NCBI GenBank assembly: GCA_964017145.1
Contig: OZ024843.1
Coordinates: forward strand, 3,304,443-3,368,442
Reading direction: 5' to 3'
DNA from: Agrocybe praecox
Taxonomy: Eukaryota; Basidiomycota; Agaricomycetes; Agaricales; Agrocybaceae
Length of the DNA stretch: 64,000 bases
The notes under the pieces were generated by a model that worked only from the letters and a program-made list of their open reading frames with translations, made no database searches and had not been told where the DNA came from. Position 1 is the first letter of the stretch; every line of letters begins with the position of its first letter. The translations under genes were made by a program, and so were the position numbers. Below are positions 12,226 through 25,349 of the stretch, one piece after another.

Positions 12226-15200
12226 ATGGCTCCTAAAAACAAGGGGAAGAAGGGAAAGAAGGGCGATGATGACTTCTGGTATGTGACTTTTTCCGTGCTC
12301 TTTTGTCTCCTTCTCAATAGAAACGCAATGAATGTGTTCATCACTTTGTCGGATCTACAGGGATAACGCAGGAGAAGCCGTCGCACCCAATTTACAAGCC
12401 TTGGGGGACCCGGAGGATGACGATGTACCCTTCAAGAAACCTAAAGCAGCAGGTTTCTCTGCATTTTCTACTGCGGGACTCATGGATGACGTCCCGGATG
12501 AGGAAGATGGCGGTGGCGGAGGAGGACTCATGGTGCGTACGGCTCCCTGCCATTTCTAAAATTAATTCGATACTCACCTTTCCCGCCCGTTCAGTCCCTG
12601 ATATCCAACGCGAGCAAGCCGAAGAAAGACAAGAAGAAGAATAAGGCTAAAGATTTCGATGATTTCGACGATCAGAATGAAGCTCCGAACGTAGAATCAA
12701 AGGCACCTGTGGAAGTGACCGCTGAAGATTTGGCTGACGAGGAATGGGGCCCCGTCAAGGAGAAGAAGAAGAAAGACAAGAAGGGTAAAGGAAAGAAAGG
12801 CAAACAAGAAGAAGAGGATGAGGCAGACAAGGGTATGTTTTAACCCACTAATTTTGACGCGACTATATCGTCTGATCAATTTCAAGTTGAGCCTGCTCCT
12901 GAGCCGGCGACTGAAACTACCACTGCGGCGACACCCCCTGCCGATAAGGACGACGGGGACGACGATGAACCACAAGAATCGACCACAAAAGTATTATCCA
13001 AGAAGGAGAAGGAAAAACTCAAGAAAGAGAAAGAAAAGGTTTGATTTTAAACTATTGACATGATTCAAAATGACAGTATAAACTCATGTATTTTAACCAG
13101 GCCAAGAAAAAGGCTCAGGCTGCAGCTAAGAAAGCTGCGGAGGACGGCGATGCACCAGTACCATCAACACCCACTGCTGCAGAACCTGCTGAAATTTCCA
13201 AACCTGAAGCAGAGGATAACGATGGAGACGATGCTGCAGGAGGTAAAGCAGATTCGAAGAAGAAGAAGAAAAAGAAGGCGGCAAAGAAAGATGATGAACC
13301 TGCCCCGACACCCGCCCCTTCAGAGGCGGCTGGTAAAAAGAAAGGAGGAATCGGCGCCCTCAGAGCTCTTATGGAGGAAAAGAAACGTCTTGAGGAGGAA
13401 GCTAAACGCCTTGAAGAAGAAGAAAGGAAACGCATAGAAGAAGAGGAACGCTTAGCAGAGGAGGAGGAGAAAAGGAAAGAAGAAGAAAAGCAACGCAGAA
13501 AAGAGAAAGAGAAGGTTTATTCGCATTTGAATCTTCTTCGTCGAATAGTCATCTCATTACCTGTGCTCTCCAGGCTAAACGGGAAATTGCCAAGAAAGAG
13601 GGTCGTCTGCTCACAAAGAAACAGAAAGAAGAGAAACAGATGGCAGAACTTCGCAAACAAGCTCTTTTGGCTTCCGGGGTTCAAATCGAGGGTTTACAAC
13701 AGCAAGCTTCAGGTAGTGGCCCGCCGGCACCAAAGAAGGTTGTATACGGAAATCGAAAGAAGAAAGGGCCTGCGACGAAAGATGAATCGCCTGTACCATC
13801 AAGGCCAAGATCACCGGAGCCAGCACAAGAAGTGAAGGCATCACCTTCGCCTGTAGATGATACCCCAGAAAAAGCTGCTGACGCAAAGTCTGACTGGGAG
13901 GCGAGCAGTGATGAGGGCGAGCCCGCCCAGTCGCCCGCTCCAGCAGCTCCTTCTGTCAAGGATGATTGGGATGCTTCAAGCGAAGAGGAGGGAAAGAAGA
14001 AACCAGGCAAGGGTCAATATAGTCGAGATGTTAGATTTTTACTGACATCAATGAATGAAAACGTAGCGCCTGCACCTGCTAAACCAAGTGCGCAAAAGCA
14101 ACCTGCAACAAAATCAAAGACAGCAGAGAAGCCTGCGAATGGCAAGCCTACAGTAGCCACTACTGCCCCTTCAAAGGCGCCTACGAAAGCACCCGCAAAG
14201 GAAGAGGAGACCTCTTCATCTGAAGAAGATTCTGACTCCGACGACGATTCGTCCGAGGAAGATTCAGATGATGATTCATCTGACGAGGAATTGAGCGTTG
14301 CTCAGAAAATTGCAGCGCAACGCAAAGCTGAAGCTGCCGCTCGTCGTGCTAAGGCGCGCGAAGAGGCTCTAGCAGCTCGAAGCAAGGAGGACTTGCGAAG
14401 TCCTATTTGCTGTATCTTGGGTCACGTCGATACCGGTAAAACCAAGTTGTTGGATAAGGTACGTACGACTCAGAACGTTTTTTCTTTCGACCAGTCTATG
14501 AATAACTTGAGGGATTCATAGATCCGACAAACCAATGTCCAAGAAGGTGAAGCGGGTGGTATTACCCAACAAATTGGTGCTACGTATTTCCCTGTTGAAG
14601 CAATCAAGACTAAGACGGAGGTCATGAACAAGGTACGCGCTTTTTCTTAGTCGAATTAATTGCAACTAATTAAGACACGTAAACAGGATGGCACACAAGA
14701 GTACAAGATTCCCGGTCTTTTGATTATTGATACCCCTGGACACGAGTCTTTCACCAATTTGCGATCCCGTGGAAGTTCCTTGTGTAATATCGCCATTCTT
14801 GTTGTCGATATTATGCACGGTCTTGAAGCACAGACCCTGGAGTCGTTACGCCTGTTGAGGGATCGTAAGACTCCCTTCATTGTCGCTCTTAACAAGGCAT
14901 GGATGTTACCCCCAGCGTTCGCAGTGTCCTTTCTTACGCGTATCATATAGATCGATCGTATATACTCATGGGACCCTACACCAAACGGTGCTTTCCGCGA
15001 ATCCCTGGCCAAGCAGAAGGCTTCAGTGCAGCGAGAATTCGAAGACAGAGTGGCAAAGACAATTGTGGCCTTTGCTGAGGAAGGTCTCAACGCTTGTCTG
15101 TACTACGACAACAAGAACTTTGCGCGCAATGTGTCCTTGGTACCCACGTCCGCAATTACGGGCGAAGGCGTCCCTGATATGATTATGTTGCTCGTCAACT

Positions 15201-16697
15201 TGACTCAACAGCGCATGAGTGATCGCCTCATGTATATTTCTGAATTGGAGTGCACGGTCCTTGAAGTCAAGGTCATTGAGGGTTTAGGTACAACAATCGA
15301 TGTTATCCTATCGAATGGGTATCTTCGAGAAGGAGACCGAATCGTCGTGTGCGGTCTCAATGGACCTATTGTAACACAGATCCGTGCGTTATTGACCCCG
15401 CAACCCCTACGAGAACTTCGCATCAAGGTTGGTACATATCTCCTACGATAAATGTATTCTAATTCTGATATTTTCTGCAGTCCGCGTACGTTCATCACAA
15501 AGAAGTCAAGGCCGCACTTGGTGTCAAGCTCACTGCACCAGACCTGGAAAAGGCCATCGCTGGTTCGCGTTTGCTTGTCGTTGGACCCGACGACGATGAG
15601 GATGAACTCAAGGAGGAAGTTATGTCTGATCTGACGTCACTCTTTGACAATATCGATAAATCCGGGCGTGGTGTGTGTGTACAGGCATCAACTTTGGGAT
15701 CTCTCGAAGCCTTGTTAGACTTCTTGAAGAGTAGCAAGATTCCAGTATCAGGGATCAATATTGGTCCCGTATATAAACGCGACGTCATGCGTTCCGCTAC
15801 GATGTTGGAAAAAGCTAAAGAACTCGCCTGTATTCTTTGCTTCGATGTTCCTATTGATAAAGAAGCGGAACGTCTCGCTGAAGAAATGGGCATTCGTCTT
15901 TTCAAAGGTATGGATGTTCTTTAATTGGAAAGGGTCGAACATAGATTTTCTGACATATTTAACTAGCCGATATTATCTACCATCTATTTGACTCTTTCAA
16001 GGCGTACAATGCAGAGATTGTAGAAGCAAAGAGGAGAGATGCTGCTCCTCAGGCTGTCTGGCCTTGCAGACTGAAGATCATCGCTGCATTCTGTAAACGT
16101 GATCCTATCATCCTTGGTGTTGACATTTTGGATGGCACTCTTCGTGTGGGCACACCTATAGCAGTAGTCAAGATTGACCCCGTCACTGGGAAGAAGGAAA
16201 CCATCGATCTCGGCAAAATGTTTGTCGTCTCTTCTCTTTTTATCGTAGCTCATTCAGTCACTAAATAGTAACCCCTCAGTACATCGCTTGAAATCAACCA
16301 CAAGACACAAGATGTAAGTCGACGACATCAACTGTGGTATCACGTAGTAACATCTTGGGGATAGATCGTCAAAAAATCACAAGCTGGAGGAGGTGTAGCC
16401 GTTAAGATCGAACACGCTGTGTACCAGTCAGCGAAAATGTTCGGACGTCACTTCGATGAGAAGGATGAACTCCTCAGTCACATCACTCGCCAGAGTATCG
16501 ATGTCTTAAAGGTCTGATCATTTTCAAAGCTATTTTTTAGTCACTCGGCGCTGATCGAGTTATATGCTAGACTTCATTCAAGGCTGATGTTTCGAATGAG
16601 GAATGGCTTCTTGTTCGAGGCCTCAAGACAGTAAGTCCTTATTACGAGTTATTTATAACTACGCTAACATCGAGTTAAGCGCTTTGGAATCCCTTAA
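12226..16697 (+). CDS. eIF5B: Eukaryotic translation initiation factor 5B (GTPase)
   Basis: Ribosome-dependent GTPase that joins the 60S subunit to the 48S complex (Fun12 in yeast, homologue of bacterial IF2). The start at 12226 gives [19 protein letters not shown] long charged, low-complexity N-terminal half follows (Lys/Glu-rich coiled coil near 13370-13520, acidic serine runs near 14210-14290). The G domain begins with [18 protein letters not shown] near 14406. [13 protein letters not shown] is switch [20 protein letters not shown] is G3, and NK followed by IDR across an intron is G4. Domain II ([20 protein letters not shown]), domain III ([19 protein letters not shown]) and domain IV ([19 protein letters not shown]) follow. 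The last exons read [20 protein letters not shown], matching the family C-terminus that contacts eIF1A. All junctions checked are GT-AG and in frame. Confidence 0.96.
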
Positions 16698-16916
16698 ATA
16701 TCTTCGCTTACTTGTTGCCCAAATTTCGATACTTAGGGGAATAACGTATCATTACTCACTTGCTGGCTCATATTTTCGGATGTAGTTACTAAACGGCTTG
16801 CTTACAAATGTTTTCCAGCTGTACATATGTGGTGTATAAACAGTGTTTGTTTGTACACCTTTTCCAGGTTCTTTTTTCTCTTATCACATCTTCAGCCCTC
16901 GGTAGGCTTGTAAAAA

Positions 16917-19350
16917 ATGACGGCGGATTCTAAAGCTTCTAAAAATGACGGAGGAGAATCGTTGTCGAGCCCTGCCCAGGATCAGGACGAAATTCAACTG
17001 GTAATTACGACATGGGCATGATCATTGGCCGGGAAGACAACTACGAGTAATATGGACATGTTCGATGGTAACGTCCAACTGGTGATAACTGGCATGGCTG
17101 CGGGTATCGGAACGCATCTTTACTTTCCCTCCTTCATAGGAGGTGAAGTTTGGATTGTGGGAAGATTGAGATAATACCGCTTGAACCTGAACAGCGCTCA
17201 TACCTGCGTAGGGAAGCCCACCAGTGTCATCGTTCTTTTTCTTTGATCCCCGTTGTTGGGGATATACCTGTCACTAACTTTGTTTTTCTAGCAAAACCTG
17301 GGATACAAGCAGGTAAGGAACATCGTCTAAGTCTATAGGAAATTACGTTTGTCTAACTCCCTTTGCGCATAAACAGCAACTCCATCGAACATGGAGTTTA
17401 GTTGAGAGTTTTGCAGCAAGCTTCTGTGCGCTTAATTTCATTGGAGGCGTTCGGTAAGTATTTGCATGTTATAACTCTGTAGAATCCCATTTCACTATTG
17501 TCACAGATCTGCGATTTTCTTAGGTCTTTTGGCCGGTGGACCCGCTGCAATATGGTACAGAAACATTCCAGATAGCTGAAAATAATGGTGTTTGACACAA
17601 GTATAGGTCTTCGTACTTGATTACTATCGTGTTTATGATGATCACTGCTGCTGTTTTGGCCGAGATTTGTTCAGCCTTGCCTCTGAGTGGCTCTATCTAC
17701 ATCTGGGCTGCAGAGAGTGCTGGCCCGAAATATGCGAGGTTCTTTGGATTTATTGTTGCTTGGTGGTCTTGTACCGCGTGGATGACATTCACAGCGGGAA
17801 ATTGCCAGGTAGATTATTTCGTTACTTTACATCTTTCTCAAACTCAACAACCATTTTTCAGACAACTGCGAACTATCTGGTATCCCAATTAGCTGTATGG
17901 GAAATCGACTTCCCCGGAGGAGTGTCCAACGACAATGTGAAATTTCGCGCGCTCATCTGGGCTGTATCCGAGGGCTTGTTGTTACTAGCAGTGGCTATTA
18001 ATTATTTACCCCCACGCTTATACTCCCTCGTCTTCCGCTTCTCCATCTTCCTCATGATGCTTGACTTCTTTTTATGCCTCATCTGGCTCCCAATTGGGGT
18101 TTCCAAAACTTATGGATTCAGATCAGCTAAAGATGTTTTCACCATGACTTGTGGGTGTATTTTCATTCATGGACAAAAAAAACTCGGTTTATATGGTTTA
18201 TGATCTAGATAACGGCACTGGTGCTCCCGCGGGCTGGAACTGGATCTTGTCATTGTATGTAAATTTCCCCCAAGGAATATTGGTTGTACTGATCATTATA
18301 TTTAGCCTCTTTACGGCGGGAACGATGACAGGATTTGACGCATCTGGTCACATTGCAGAAGAAACAAAAAATGCTCGGTAAATATTTTTAACGAACTCCA
18401 TATACATGTAGCATGTCTCATCGCGCACTCACAGAGTCATAGCTGGTCGAGGCATTTTATCCAGTGCCATTGCTACCGGGGTTTTGGGCTTCATAACAGC
18501 CATTCTTTTCCTGTTTTGTACTCCGGATCTTGAGGTGTTATTTTCGTTGAACGCACCACAACCATTTGTGCAATTGTATGCTCTTGCTCTGGGCAAGAAA
18601 GCTAGTATTTTTATGACCATCATCGCCGTAATTGGTCTAATTCTGGTTCGTGGACCTTGATATCCCAAATAGTTTTCTATTTATCTATTCTTTAATCTTA
18701 GAACACCAGTATTGCCATCGTTGCCGCATCCCGGCTGGTCTTTGCAGTAGCTAGAGATGGTGTGTTACCCATGTCTCATTGGATTGGCCAAGTCGATGCC
18801 GAAGGTCAACCGAAACATGCGGTTACAGTCATCTACGTTTTCGGAGCTGCTATTCTTTGTACCATTCTTCCTAGTCAAGTCGCCTTCACGTCTTTGGTAT
18901 CCGCAGGTGGCGTCCCGACCATCGCAGCATACGGGTTGATTGCTTTGCTTCGTTTCACGATGACGCCGGACAGTTTCAAGTCGTCCTACTTTTTTCTCGG
19001 ACGCTTCAGAAAGTCGTTTTACCTGGTTACCATTTTGTTCAACGCGTTAATTGTTGCGGTGAGAAACAAACCATTTCTGCTAAAAATATTTTCCTTAATC
19101 CTTGCCCTTAGGTCATGCTTTCTCCATTCGTCTTTCCTGTAACTGCAGAGACGTTCAACTTTGTGAGCATCTATTTGGCAGCCTCCAGTTCGGACTTTCA
19201 TTGACAGCATAACAGGCATGCGTAATTTTTGGTGCTATCACCGTCTTCGGCGGCCTCTCTTGGTACTTCACACCAGCCGAGAAATGGCTTCGTCGAGAAC
19301 AAGTTTTACAAGCGTTGGAAGCTACCGATGAAGGTGATTCTTCCAACTGA
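16917..19350 (+). CDS. Amino acid / GABA permease (APC superfamily)
   Basis: Integral membrane transporter of the amino acid-polyamine-choline superfamily, of the fungal GABA/choline permease type. The start at 16917 (MTADSKASKNDGG) gives a hydrophilic cytosolic N-terminus. After a first intron of about 290 bases the protein continues LGYKQ-QLHRTWSLVESFAASFCALNFIGG. Signature features are GGPAAIWSSYLITI, AEICSALPLSGSIYIWAAE, WWSCTAWMTFTAGNCQ and TAGTMTGFDASGHIAEETKN, then SRLVFAVARDGVLPMSHWIG. About twelve hydrophobic segments can be counted. The protein ends EKWLRREQVLQALEATDEGD-SSN at 19350. Length is about 530 residues, normal for the family. Substrate is inferred only from overall similarity to fungal GABA permeases. 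The long first intron may hide a further small exon. Confidence 0.9.
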
Positions 19351-20640
19351 AAACACATTTATTTTTTTCCTTGAATTTATTTCTCAACTACTCGTGATTG
19401 ATTTTTTATCTTCAATGCCACATGTTTTCTTGACTCCTCTATGATTATAATGATTGTTCTCGAATGCTTCGAGTTTAATGCGAGGATTTTTCCCTCAGCA
19501 ATCAAACTGTACTACGCGACCATCGTTCCAACTGATGACCACAGGTTTCATGCATGATGCATTTCTCCGTGACACATTTCAGGCCTGGTTCTGATTCCAA
19601 CTTGTCAATAAGAGCGTGCGTGTGCGTGCATCATACGTATATTATGTAGTACGTACCTAGACTCCGATTTTTGTAGTACGTGAAATACGGATCTGGCCTC
19701 GTCTTATTAATAGTTGGACGATCATGGTAAGTATGACATGTCTATGTTTATTTCATAGTTTGACCACGCGGAGATTCTCCAAAACATATGGAATAAGAGC
19801 CATATCCCGCCATCAATACCGAAGTGGGCATAGAGCGTGTACTTCATTAGATTTAGAATGGGCGGGCGGCGCTAATTCCGAATCGCTTCGGTATCAAGTT
19901 ACGGTCCCAATTAAATGTACCAAGAGATATAAGGATGCAGCTTGAGATTCAATTGAAGATTGAAATCCCATGAAACCCAGGCCAGGGTATCATTATGTTT
20001 ACATCATGAAGGAACAGGAGAATCGAGATGTACATCATTCAGGTTCTAACCATTCAATATCAATGTTGTAAACTCTATAATGTTCAGTACTAGTATCCTG
20101 AGATTCCTGGAAATTGTCGCGTGGGGATCTCGAACATCATGTGTGTATCGGACTTGTTGAAATGGATTTTACTACGCAAATCATCATCGTTCACGTTTTT
20201 GTAACCCTGCACATCTTTAATACGCGCACGTTGTGCTGACATCCAGGGCCCTACATAAAATTTTCGGTTACAGTTATTCCAGGGTTTCAAAACACCGTTG
20301 ACCCTAATCGGCATTTGGTCCCATGCGAATTTTTGGGAGTTTTTCCTACGACCTGGCCATATCACAAGGTTCCTCTCTCGTTCTCCCACTTTACTATACT
20401 ATGTCATAAAACATGAGTCTTTTTCATTTTCTTCCTAGAATTCTGATTCAAGGTGCCAAACCCTCGTAAGTTATAAACATATAAGGTTTGTTTTGCACTT
20501 GGCAATTCCCTTACTACGTCATGATAATTGACTGTCGGGCAATCCGATAAAACTCCTATATACACGGTCTATCCCTGGGACTGCGGTTAAAGTTTGGATA
20601 AATTCTAGGCCCTTTATAATAGCTACACCGTCTAGAAATT
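19351..20640. other. Intergenic region, no gene seen
   Basis: About 1.3 kb between the permease and a convergent minus-strand gene. Short open frames on both strands (up to 99 codons) show no family features. A short direct repeat of TAGTACGT occurs at about 19647 and 19674 beside an alternating GT/GC run. I see no tRNA. Confidence 0.4.
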
Positions 20641-21565
20641 TCAATCTCGGTGGGGACTCGCCACTTTATTAGGCTCCCACGATATACTGAACGGGTCAAT
20701 GTTTTCCTCACGGTGGAAGGGGTCGTCAGGCGACGACCAACCAGATGCATGATTTGCCGTCGTTGCCGCTATCATATCGCGTCCATAGCGAGAGCGGGGC
20801 TCTATAGCGGCTGACAAGCGTTGGACCGACGTACGCGCCCTCGGAACAGCGGTGGGGACGCTGTCGTACACCGGAGTAGTGAAGACTGGAGTTTCTTGAA
20901 GCGATACCGCCGGTGATGCTTTCCTGCAGAGAGGATTTTTTGCGGAGTTTCCATTAACGTCCATACTTGAGGTAGAGGAAGCCCAGCTAACTCTTTTCCC
21001 GCCTTTTGAACAACTGGTTGACAGGCTAGATTTTTTCTCTCTTACGTCGTCGGTTGTCGGTGATGGACCGTCCTGTGTAATGGGCGCAATGGGTAGGGAG
21101 GCCGAACGGTCGCGTCCATGATTTTTATGCTCGTAGCGCAAAGGTGGAATCAGGAATTGATCCGTGTGCACTAGGTTAATCTCTCTTCTACGTTTCTCCT
21201 CTTTTCGAGCTTTAAGCCGCTCAATTCTAGCCTTTTCTGTCTCTCTCATTCTCTTTTGTCGAAGATATTTTAGTACATATTACTCTGACTATTTATATCA
21301 AGCATTTACTGACCTCGGGGTGGAGCTCCAACTCCGGAGGGGAGTCAGCGAATTCCCTTTTGATAACGACAATCCAAATCCAGTAGGTGATAGCAGTCAG
21401 AGTTATTCCAATCATGAATGCGAGACCTCCGTATGCGTATAGCTTCAAGACTATCATTGCAAAAGTGGACATCGGGGTCCTGTCTATGGGAACTTCAGGT
21501 ATGAGAGTTCCACTGATGGACGGGGTAGGAGCAGCAACGGGATCGGCTCTTTCATTTATAAACAT
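20641..21565 (-). CDS. Hypothetical single-pass membrane protein
   Basis: I do not recognise this family. Exon 1 runs from 21565 to about 21313 and exon 2 from about 21252 to 20641, joined by a GT-AG intron of about 60 bases. The joint reads LHPE|RMRETEKARIERLKARKEE. The N-terminal 30 residues are Pro/Thr-rich. One long hydrophobic segment follows (MIVLKLYAYGGLAFMIGITL and the next 14 residues), which could be one or two membrane passes. After it comes a Lys/Arg/Glu-rich helix directly at the membrane, then a disordered Ser/Pro-rich cytosolic tail to the end (DPFSISWEPNKVASPHRD). The length is about 290 residues. Coding character in exon 1 is good; exon 2 is supported by the in-frame splice and the lack of stops. 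Confidence 0.6.
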
Positions 21566-22051
21566 AATGGTGGCGTTAACGTTGTCGAGTTGTTAAATAT
21601 GATGTAAAGTCGTGTCGGAGTAAGGGTGTATTACTGTTTTGAAGGGGAATAACTGTGGCGCTCAACGCCGAACTGAGCTAATGCCAGAAGAGCACTGGAC
21701 TGGATGGGCCCAACTCAGGATAGTGCAGGGAACAGATAAAGTGATTGCGTGGGCAGATCTCATCAAATTCTCTGAAATCAAAGAGAAATAGGAGATTTTG
21801 AAGCATCCTAGAGAATGTCTCGTTTAGTAAACCGAGGAATATCGATCGACTAAGTTAGCGCCTTGGGCGCCTCCTATGGAACGCTAAGCTATTCTTGGGA
21901 CCCTAACCCATTACAATAGCGGGGCTAATTTCACGTTCCATTGGCAACGGCTACTACAACCCAGTCATTTTGCACTCACCTCTGTTGGGCGTCTGGAGCA
22001 CCCTTTCTACTATATACACCATCCCAGCCTATTTGACGACTATACAACTGC
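21566..22051. other. Divergent intergenic region (membrane protein / lipase promoters)
   Basis: About 490 bases between two outward-facing genes. It should contain both promoters. No open frame of interest and no clear repeat. Confidence 0.4.
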
Positions 22052-24832
22052 ATGGCAAGGAATTGGGACAGATATAGCAGACAAGGCATCGATTTAGCCC
22101 ATACAGCATCTTCGTTTGGGTTTTCAGCTGCCAAGGCAAGCACGCGCTTAGGGGCGAGTACGTTGATAATTGGTCTTCACAGCAGTAATATAACCCGGAA
22201 AATATGTACAGTTCTCTATCGCAAAGGGATTTGCCACTACAGCAGCTGGCATCACTGGCACTGTACTCGATCTTGCATTATTTGGAGGTGGAGCCGTTAC
22301 TCGACCGGCGTTCGGCTACGCTGTCTCAACAGTTTTGACAATCGCGGAGCAGATCACACTTGCACCTATTCATCTTAGTGAATACATAACATCGACCTCT
22401 CTATTGGCGGCGCATAGTTCTATCAATGTTCTCTCTGTGATCTTTCCAGGGAGCAGCGACGCTTCATTCTCCTTGGCATCCTTCATTGGGCTGGTACGTC
22501 GCGAGTGGTCCGCAGGCGATGGAACAGGTCCAGAGAAACAGTATAGCATTACGCAAATTGCACGAGCTATAGTAGGATGGAGTTCATTACAGGGTGTCAC
22601 TCAAGAATGGCAGGAGCAACGCTGGCTGAAGTACATGAAGGAGATTGACGTGAAAGAGGCACATAAATCTCATAGAACATTAACACACAGGTAATGTAAT
22701 GTTCACGTTCCTGCCAGTATACAGCCTTGTTAACCTCTTTCGTAGGTCGTCTCGCATTCGCGTAACATCAGATGTGATTTTCCCTGGTCAACAAGGACAT
22801 CAGATCATCGCCGCCGACATTGGAGAACGTTCAACGCCATTTCTTTCTCGGACTAAGTCACATATGTCCCTGAGGCGTCAGAAATCATATATGTCGGGAT
22901 TTGCTGATGCAGCACTTCCCCCACTAAGCAACGCGGAACTGAAGGCCACCATGAGAAGATTGTCAAAGATGGTACTTGCAGGTTATGGCGGTGCTAGCCT
23001 ACTCTTTTTCGGGGTTTCTCCGTCAGCGCTTGGCAGTAACAGTGGCAAGACGAGGCCATTCTCTACAGGAATAAACGACAGCGGAATTTCAGCTATGGAT
23101 CGCGAAAAGAAATCTGAAGAAGCACGCTTAGCGGGCGCAATCGATGCAGCTGAAGCAGAGGCGGACGAAGGAGGATCCGACATACCGGTCGATGATAATG
23201 AGGATCAGAAATATTCGTGGTGGGATGTACTACTTGGGAAGCATGACAAAGAAATTTTCGAATCGTCGACTTCACACGGCGAGGACCGCTCTAAAGAAAA
23301 TTTACGGAAGGCAGCCAATAAACAGAAGATGAAAACCACTGCAGTTAATAAACTCTTCCTGATTTTCGGTTGATTGTCCCTGACATGTGTTCTTTATATT
23401 ATGCTTTTGTAGGTCATCGGCCAAGAGCATTTAATGCCCAGGTTTTGGGTACTAACCGATCACGGTCGGGGCCAAGTCGTTTTAGTTATACGTGGTATGC
23501 GCATTTTACTAAAAATATCGAGACAATGACATACGTTCTTATGTTGTCATGGAATAGAGACTATGTCGCTCAATGAGATCGCCGTCGACTTAACTTGCGA
23601 ACCAGAGTTTTTTGAACCAGCTTTCACTCCACCGTCGTCGGAAGTAGATGAAATTCCTGTTCCAGGTCAATTCGCGTTCCCAACTATATCGGAGAAAACA
23701 GAAGAGACAGTTGATGGGAGCCACCCAAAGTATCATGTCCATGGTGGTATGTTGAAGATGGCTAGAGCCATGGGAGACAATGGGAACCCGCTGCATCTCG
23801 CCGTTTTGGAAGCGCTCCACAGTAATCCGGACTTCGGTGAGCAATCACGATTTTCATTATCTTCTGACAATCATCTGATGAAGAAACATATGCAGATCTT
23901 GTGCTATGTGGACATAGCTTAGGTGCAGGAGTTGCAGCTATCCTGGGTATGGTATGTTCTATTTTATTACCCTCGTTTCATTTCACACCTCTAAAAATCT
24001 TCCCCAAGATGTGGGCCGACCCGAAGACATGTTTAACCGTCAAGTCAAGTGGCTTGCCTGTCGGACGTCAGGTCCAAGTTTATGCGTTCGCACCTCCGTA
24101 TGTCCAAGCTTTCTCGTGCTCCTGTGATGGTCAACTTGACATGACACTACTTTATTCTTTTGTATTAGGGCTTTGACTGATGCTGCCTTATCTTGTATCA
24201 CATCGAAGCTTGTGGTCTCCCTCGTGTACTCGCACGATGTTGTATCCCGCTTGTCTCTGGGCTCGGTTCGTGACCTGAAGAACGCTGCGATGTGGCTCTG
24301 TGAAGCAGAAGCTGGTAATGCAGTCGACGGATGGTCAGCTGTCGCCACCCGGGCCAAGAGATGGAAGGATGGCACAGGCTCAAAGAATGGCGATGACATG
24401 GATTGGGTGAGTGATTTTAAATATATATTTATCCTTCCTCTAATCATAGCATTTTCTTGGCAATACGTTGCTGACTTCTAAATAATCTCATTAAACATAT
24501 TAGTTTATCGCCATGCGCAAGACTTTGGAAGCGAACATGCAGAGCGTGAATATGTTCCCACCTGGTCGTGTTTTTTGGGCCATGCGGGACGGCGACTTAC
24601 ATCCTGCACATCAACTGCACACTATACCTGAAGATGGGAAGCCTAGCGAAGACAAATTGCGACTATTCGAGGTTCTGGATGTGGAAAAGGTTTTTTCGCA
24701 AATTGTATTTGCTCGCGACATGTTAACGTGCGTCTATCGTTTAATCATGGGGCTGAAAATGTTCCCTGACCTTAACTTTTCAGTGCACATATGCCTCACC
24801 AATACGACCGTGTTTTACACGACTTACTTTGA
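22052..24832 (+). CDS. Class 3 lipase, sn1-specific diacylglycerol lipase type
   Basis: Serine lipase of the class 3 alpha/beta-hydrolase family, resembling fungal diacylglycerol lipases. The catalytic serine lies in LVLCGHSLGAGVAAILGM at about 23901-23949. A conserved aspartate-containing segment (VYSHDVVSRLSLGSVRDL) follows near 24227. The stretch VIGQEHLMPRFWVLTDHGRG, then QVVLVIR and TMSLNEIAVDL, is the core beta strand and oxyanion region. It is normally R-G-T but is spelled R-E-T with the splice I prefer. The region upstream (22240-22650) carries GFATTAAGITGTVLDLALFG and further hydrophobic helices. A long disordered insert lies at 22800-23340. The start at 22052 gives MARNWDRYSRQGIDLAHTAS. 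The last exon ends AHMPHQYDRVLHDLL at 24832. At least eight introns were inferred; those around 22150-22240 and 23340-23410 are the least certain. Confidence 0.85.
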
Positions 24833-25349
24833 CTTTTTCACAATATGCATAATCCAATCACCAACATCATATAATCGATAATTCTATACTAACCAACTAC
24901 TAATGTTGATATATGTAGCACATGGACGCAATGGATTCGTTTCCCATATAAACCTATAGTAACAAACTGTATTTTTCGTACATGTCATATTACCCTTATA
25001 TTTAGTCCCTACCTGTTTGACATCCTCCCACAAAACTTTAATAACAGGAAACATTTGACGAGCTGGATGCATACTAGAAGGCGCTCCAGCAAAGCCTGGC
25101 CATTACATTGGGTTGTTTATTTTCGGTTTGCGAGCACGTGCCATCCAGTCCCAAAAAGGTAATTGCTTTCCTCAACGTCGTGGATCGCGACATCGTCCGA
25201 GCCCTCAGTCCTGCAACATATCGACACCGTCCGGCGCGCTTGACTGTTCCCAAAAGCCCAGCTCAAGGAGACTGGTTTGTCTTTCTTCAAGTAAGCATAC
25301 CTGAATAGTTGTCTGATTTATCTGCTGGGCTTTTAGGTATGTAGAACAT
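24833..25349. other. Intergenic region between lipase and PPR-like gene
   Basis: About 500 bases. Open frames at 25108-25308 have no ATG and no recognisable product. They could represent 5' leader of the next gene. Nothing else seen. Confidence 0.4.

Noticed and set aside
13115..13435. A 106-codon minus-strand frame rich in Ser, Ala and Phe
   Set aside because: It is the antisense shadow of the Lys/Glu-rich N-terminal half of eIF5B.
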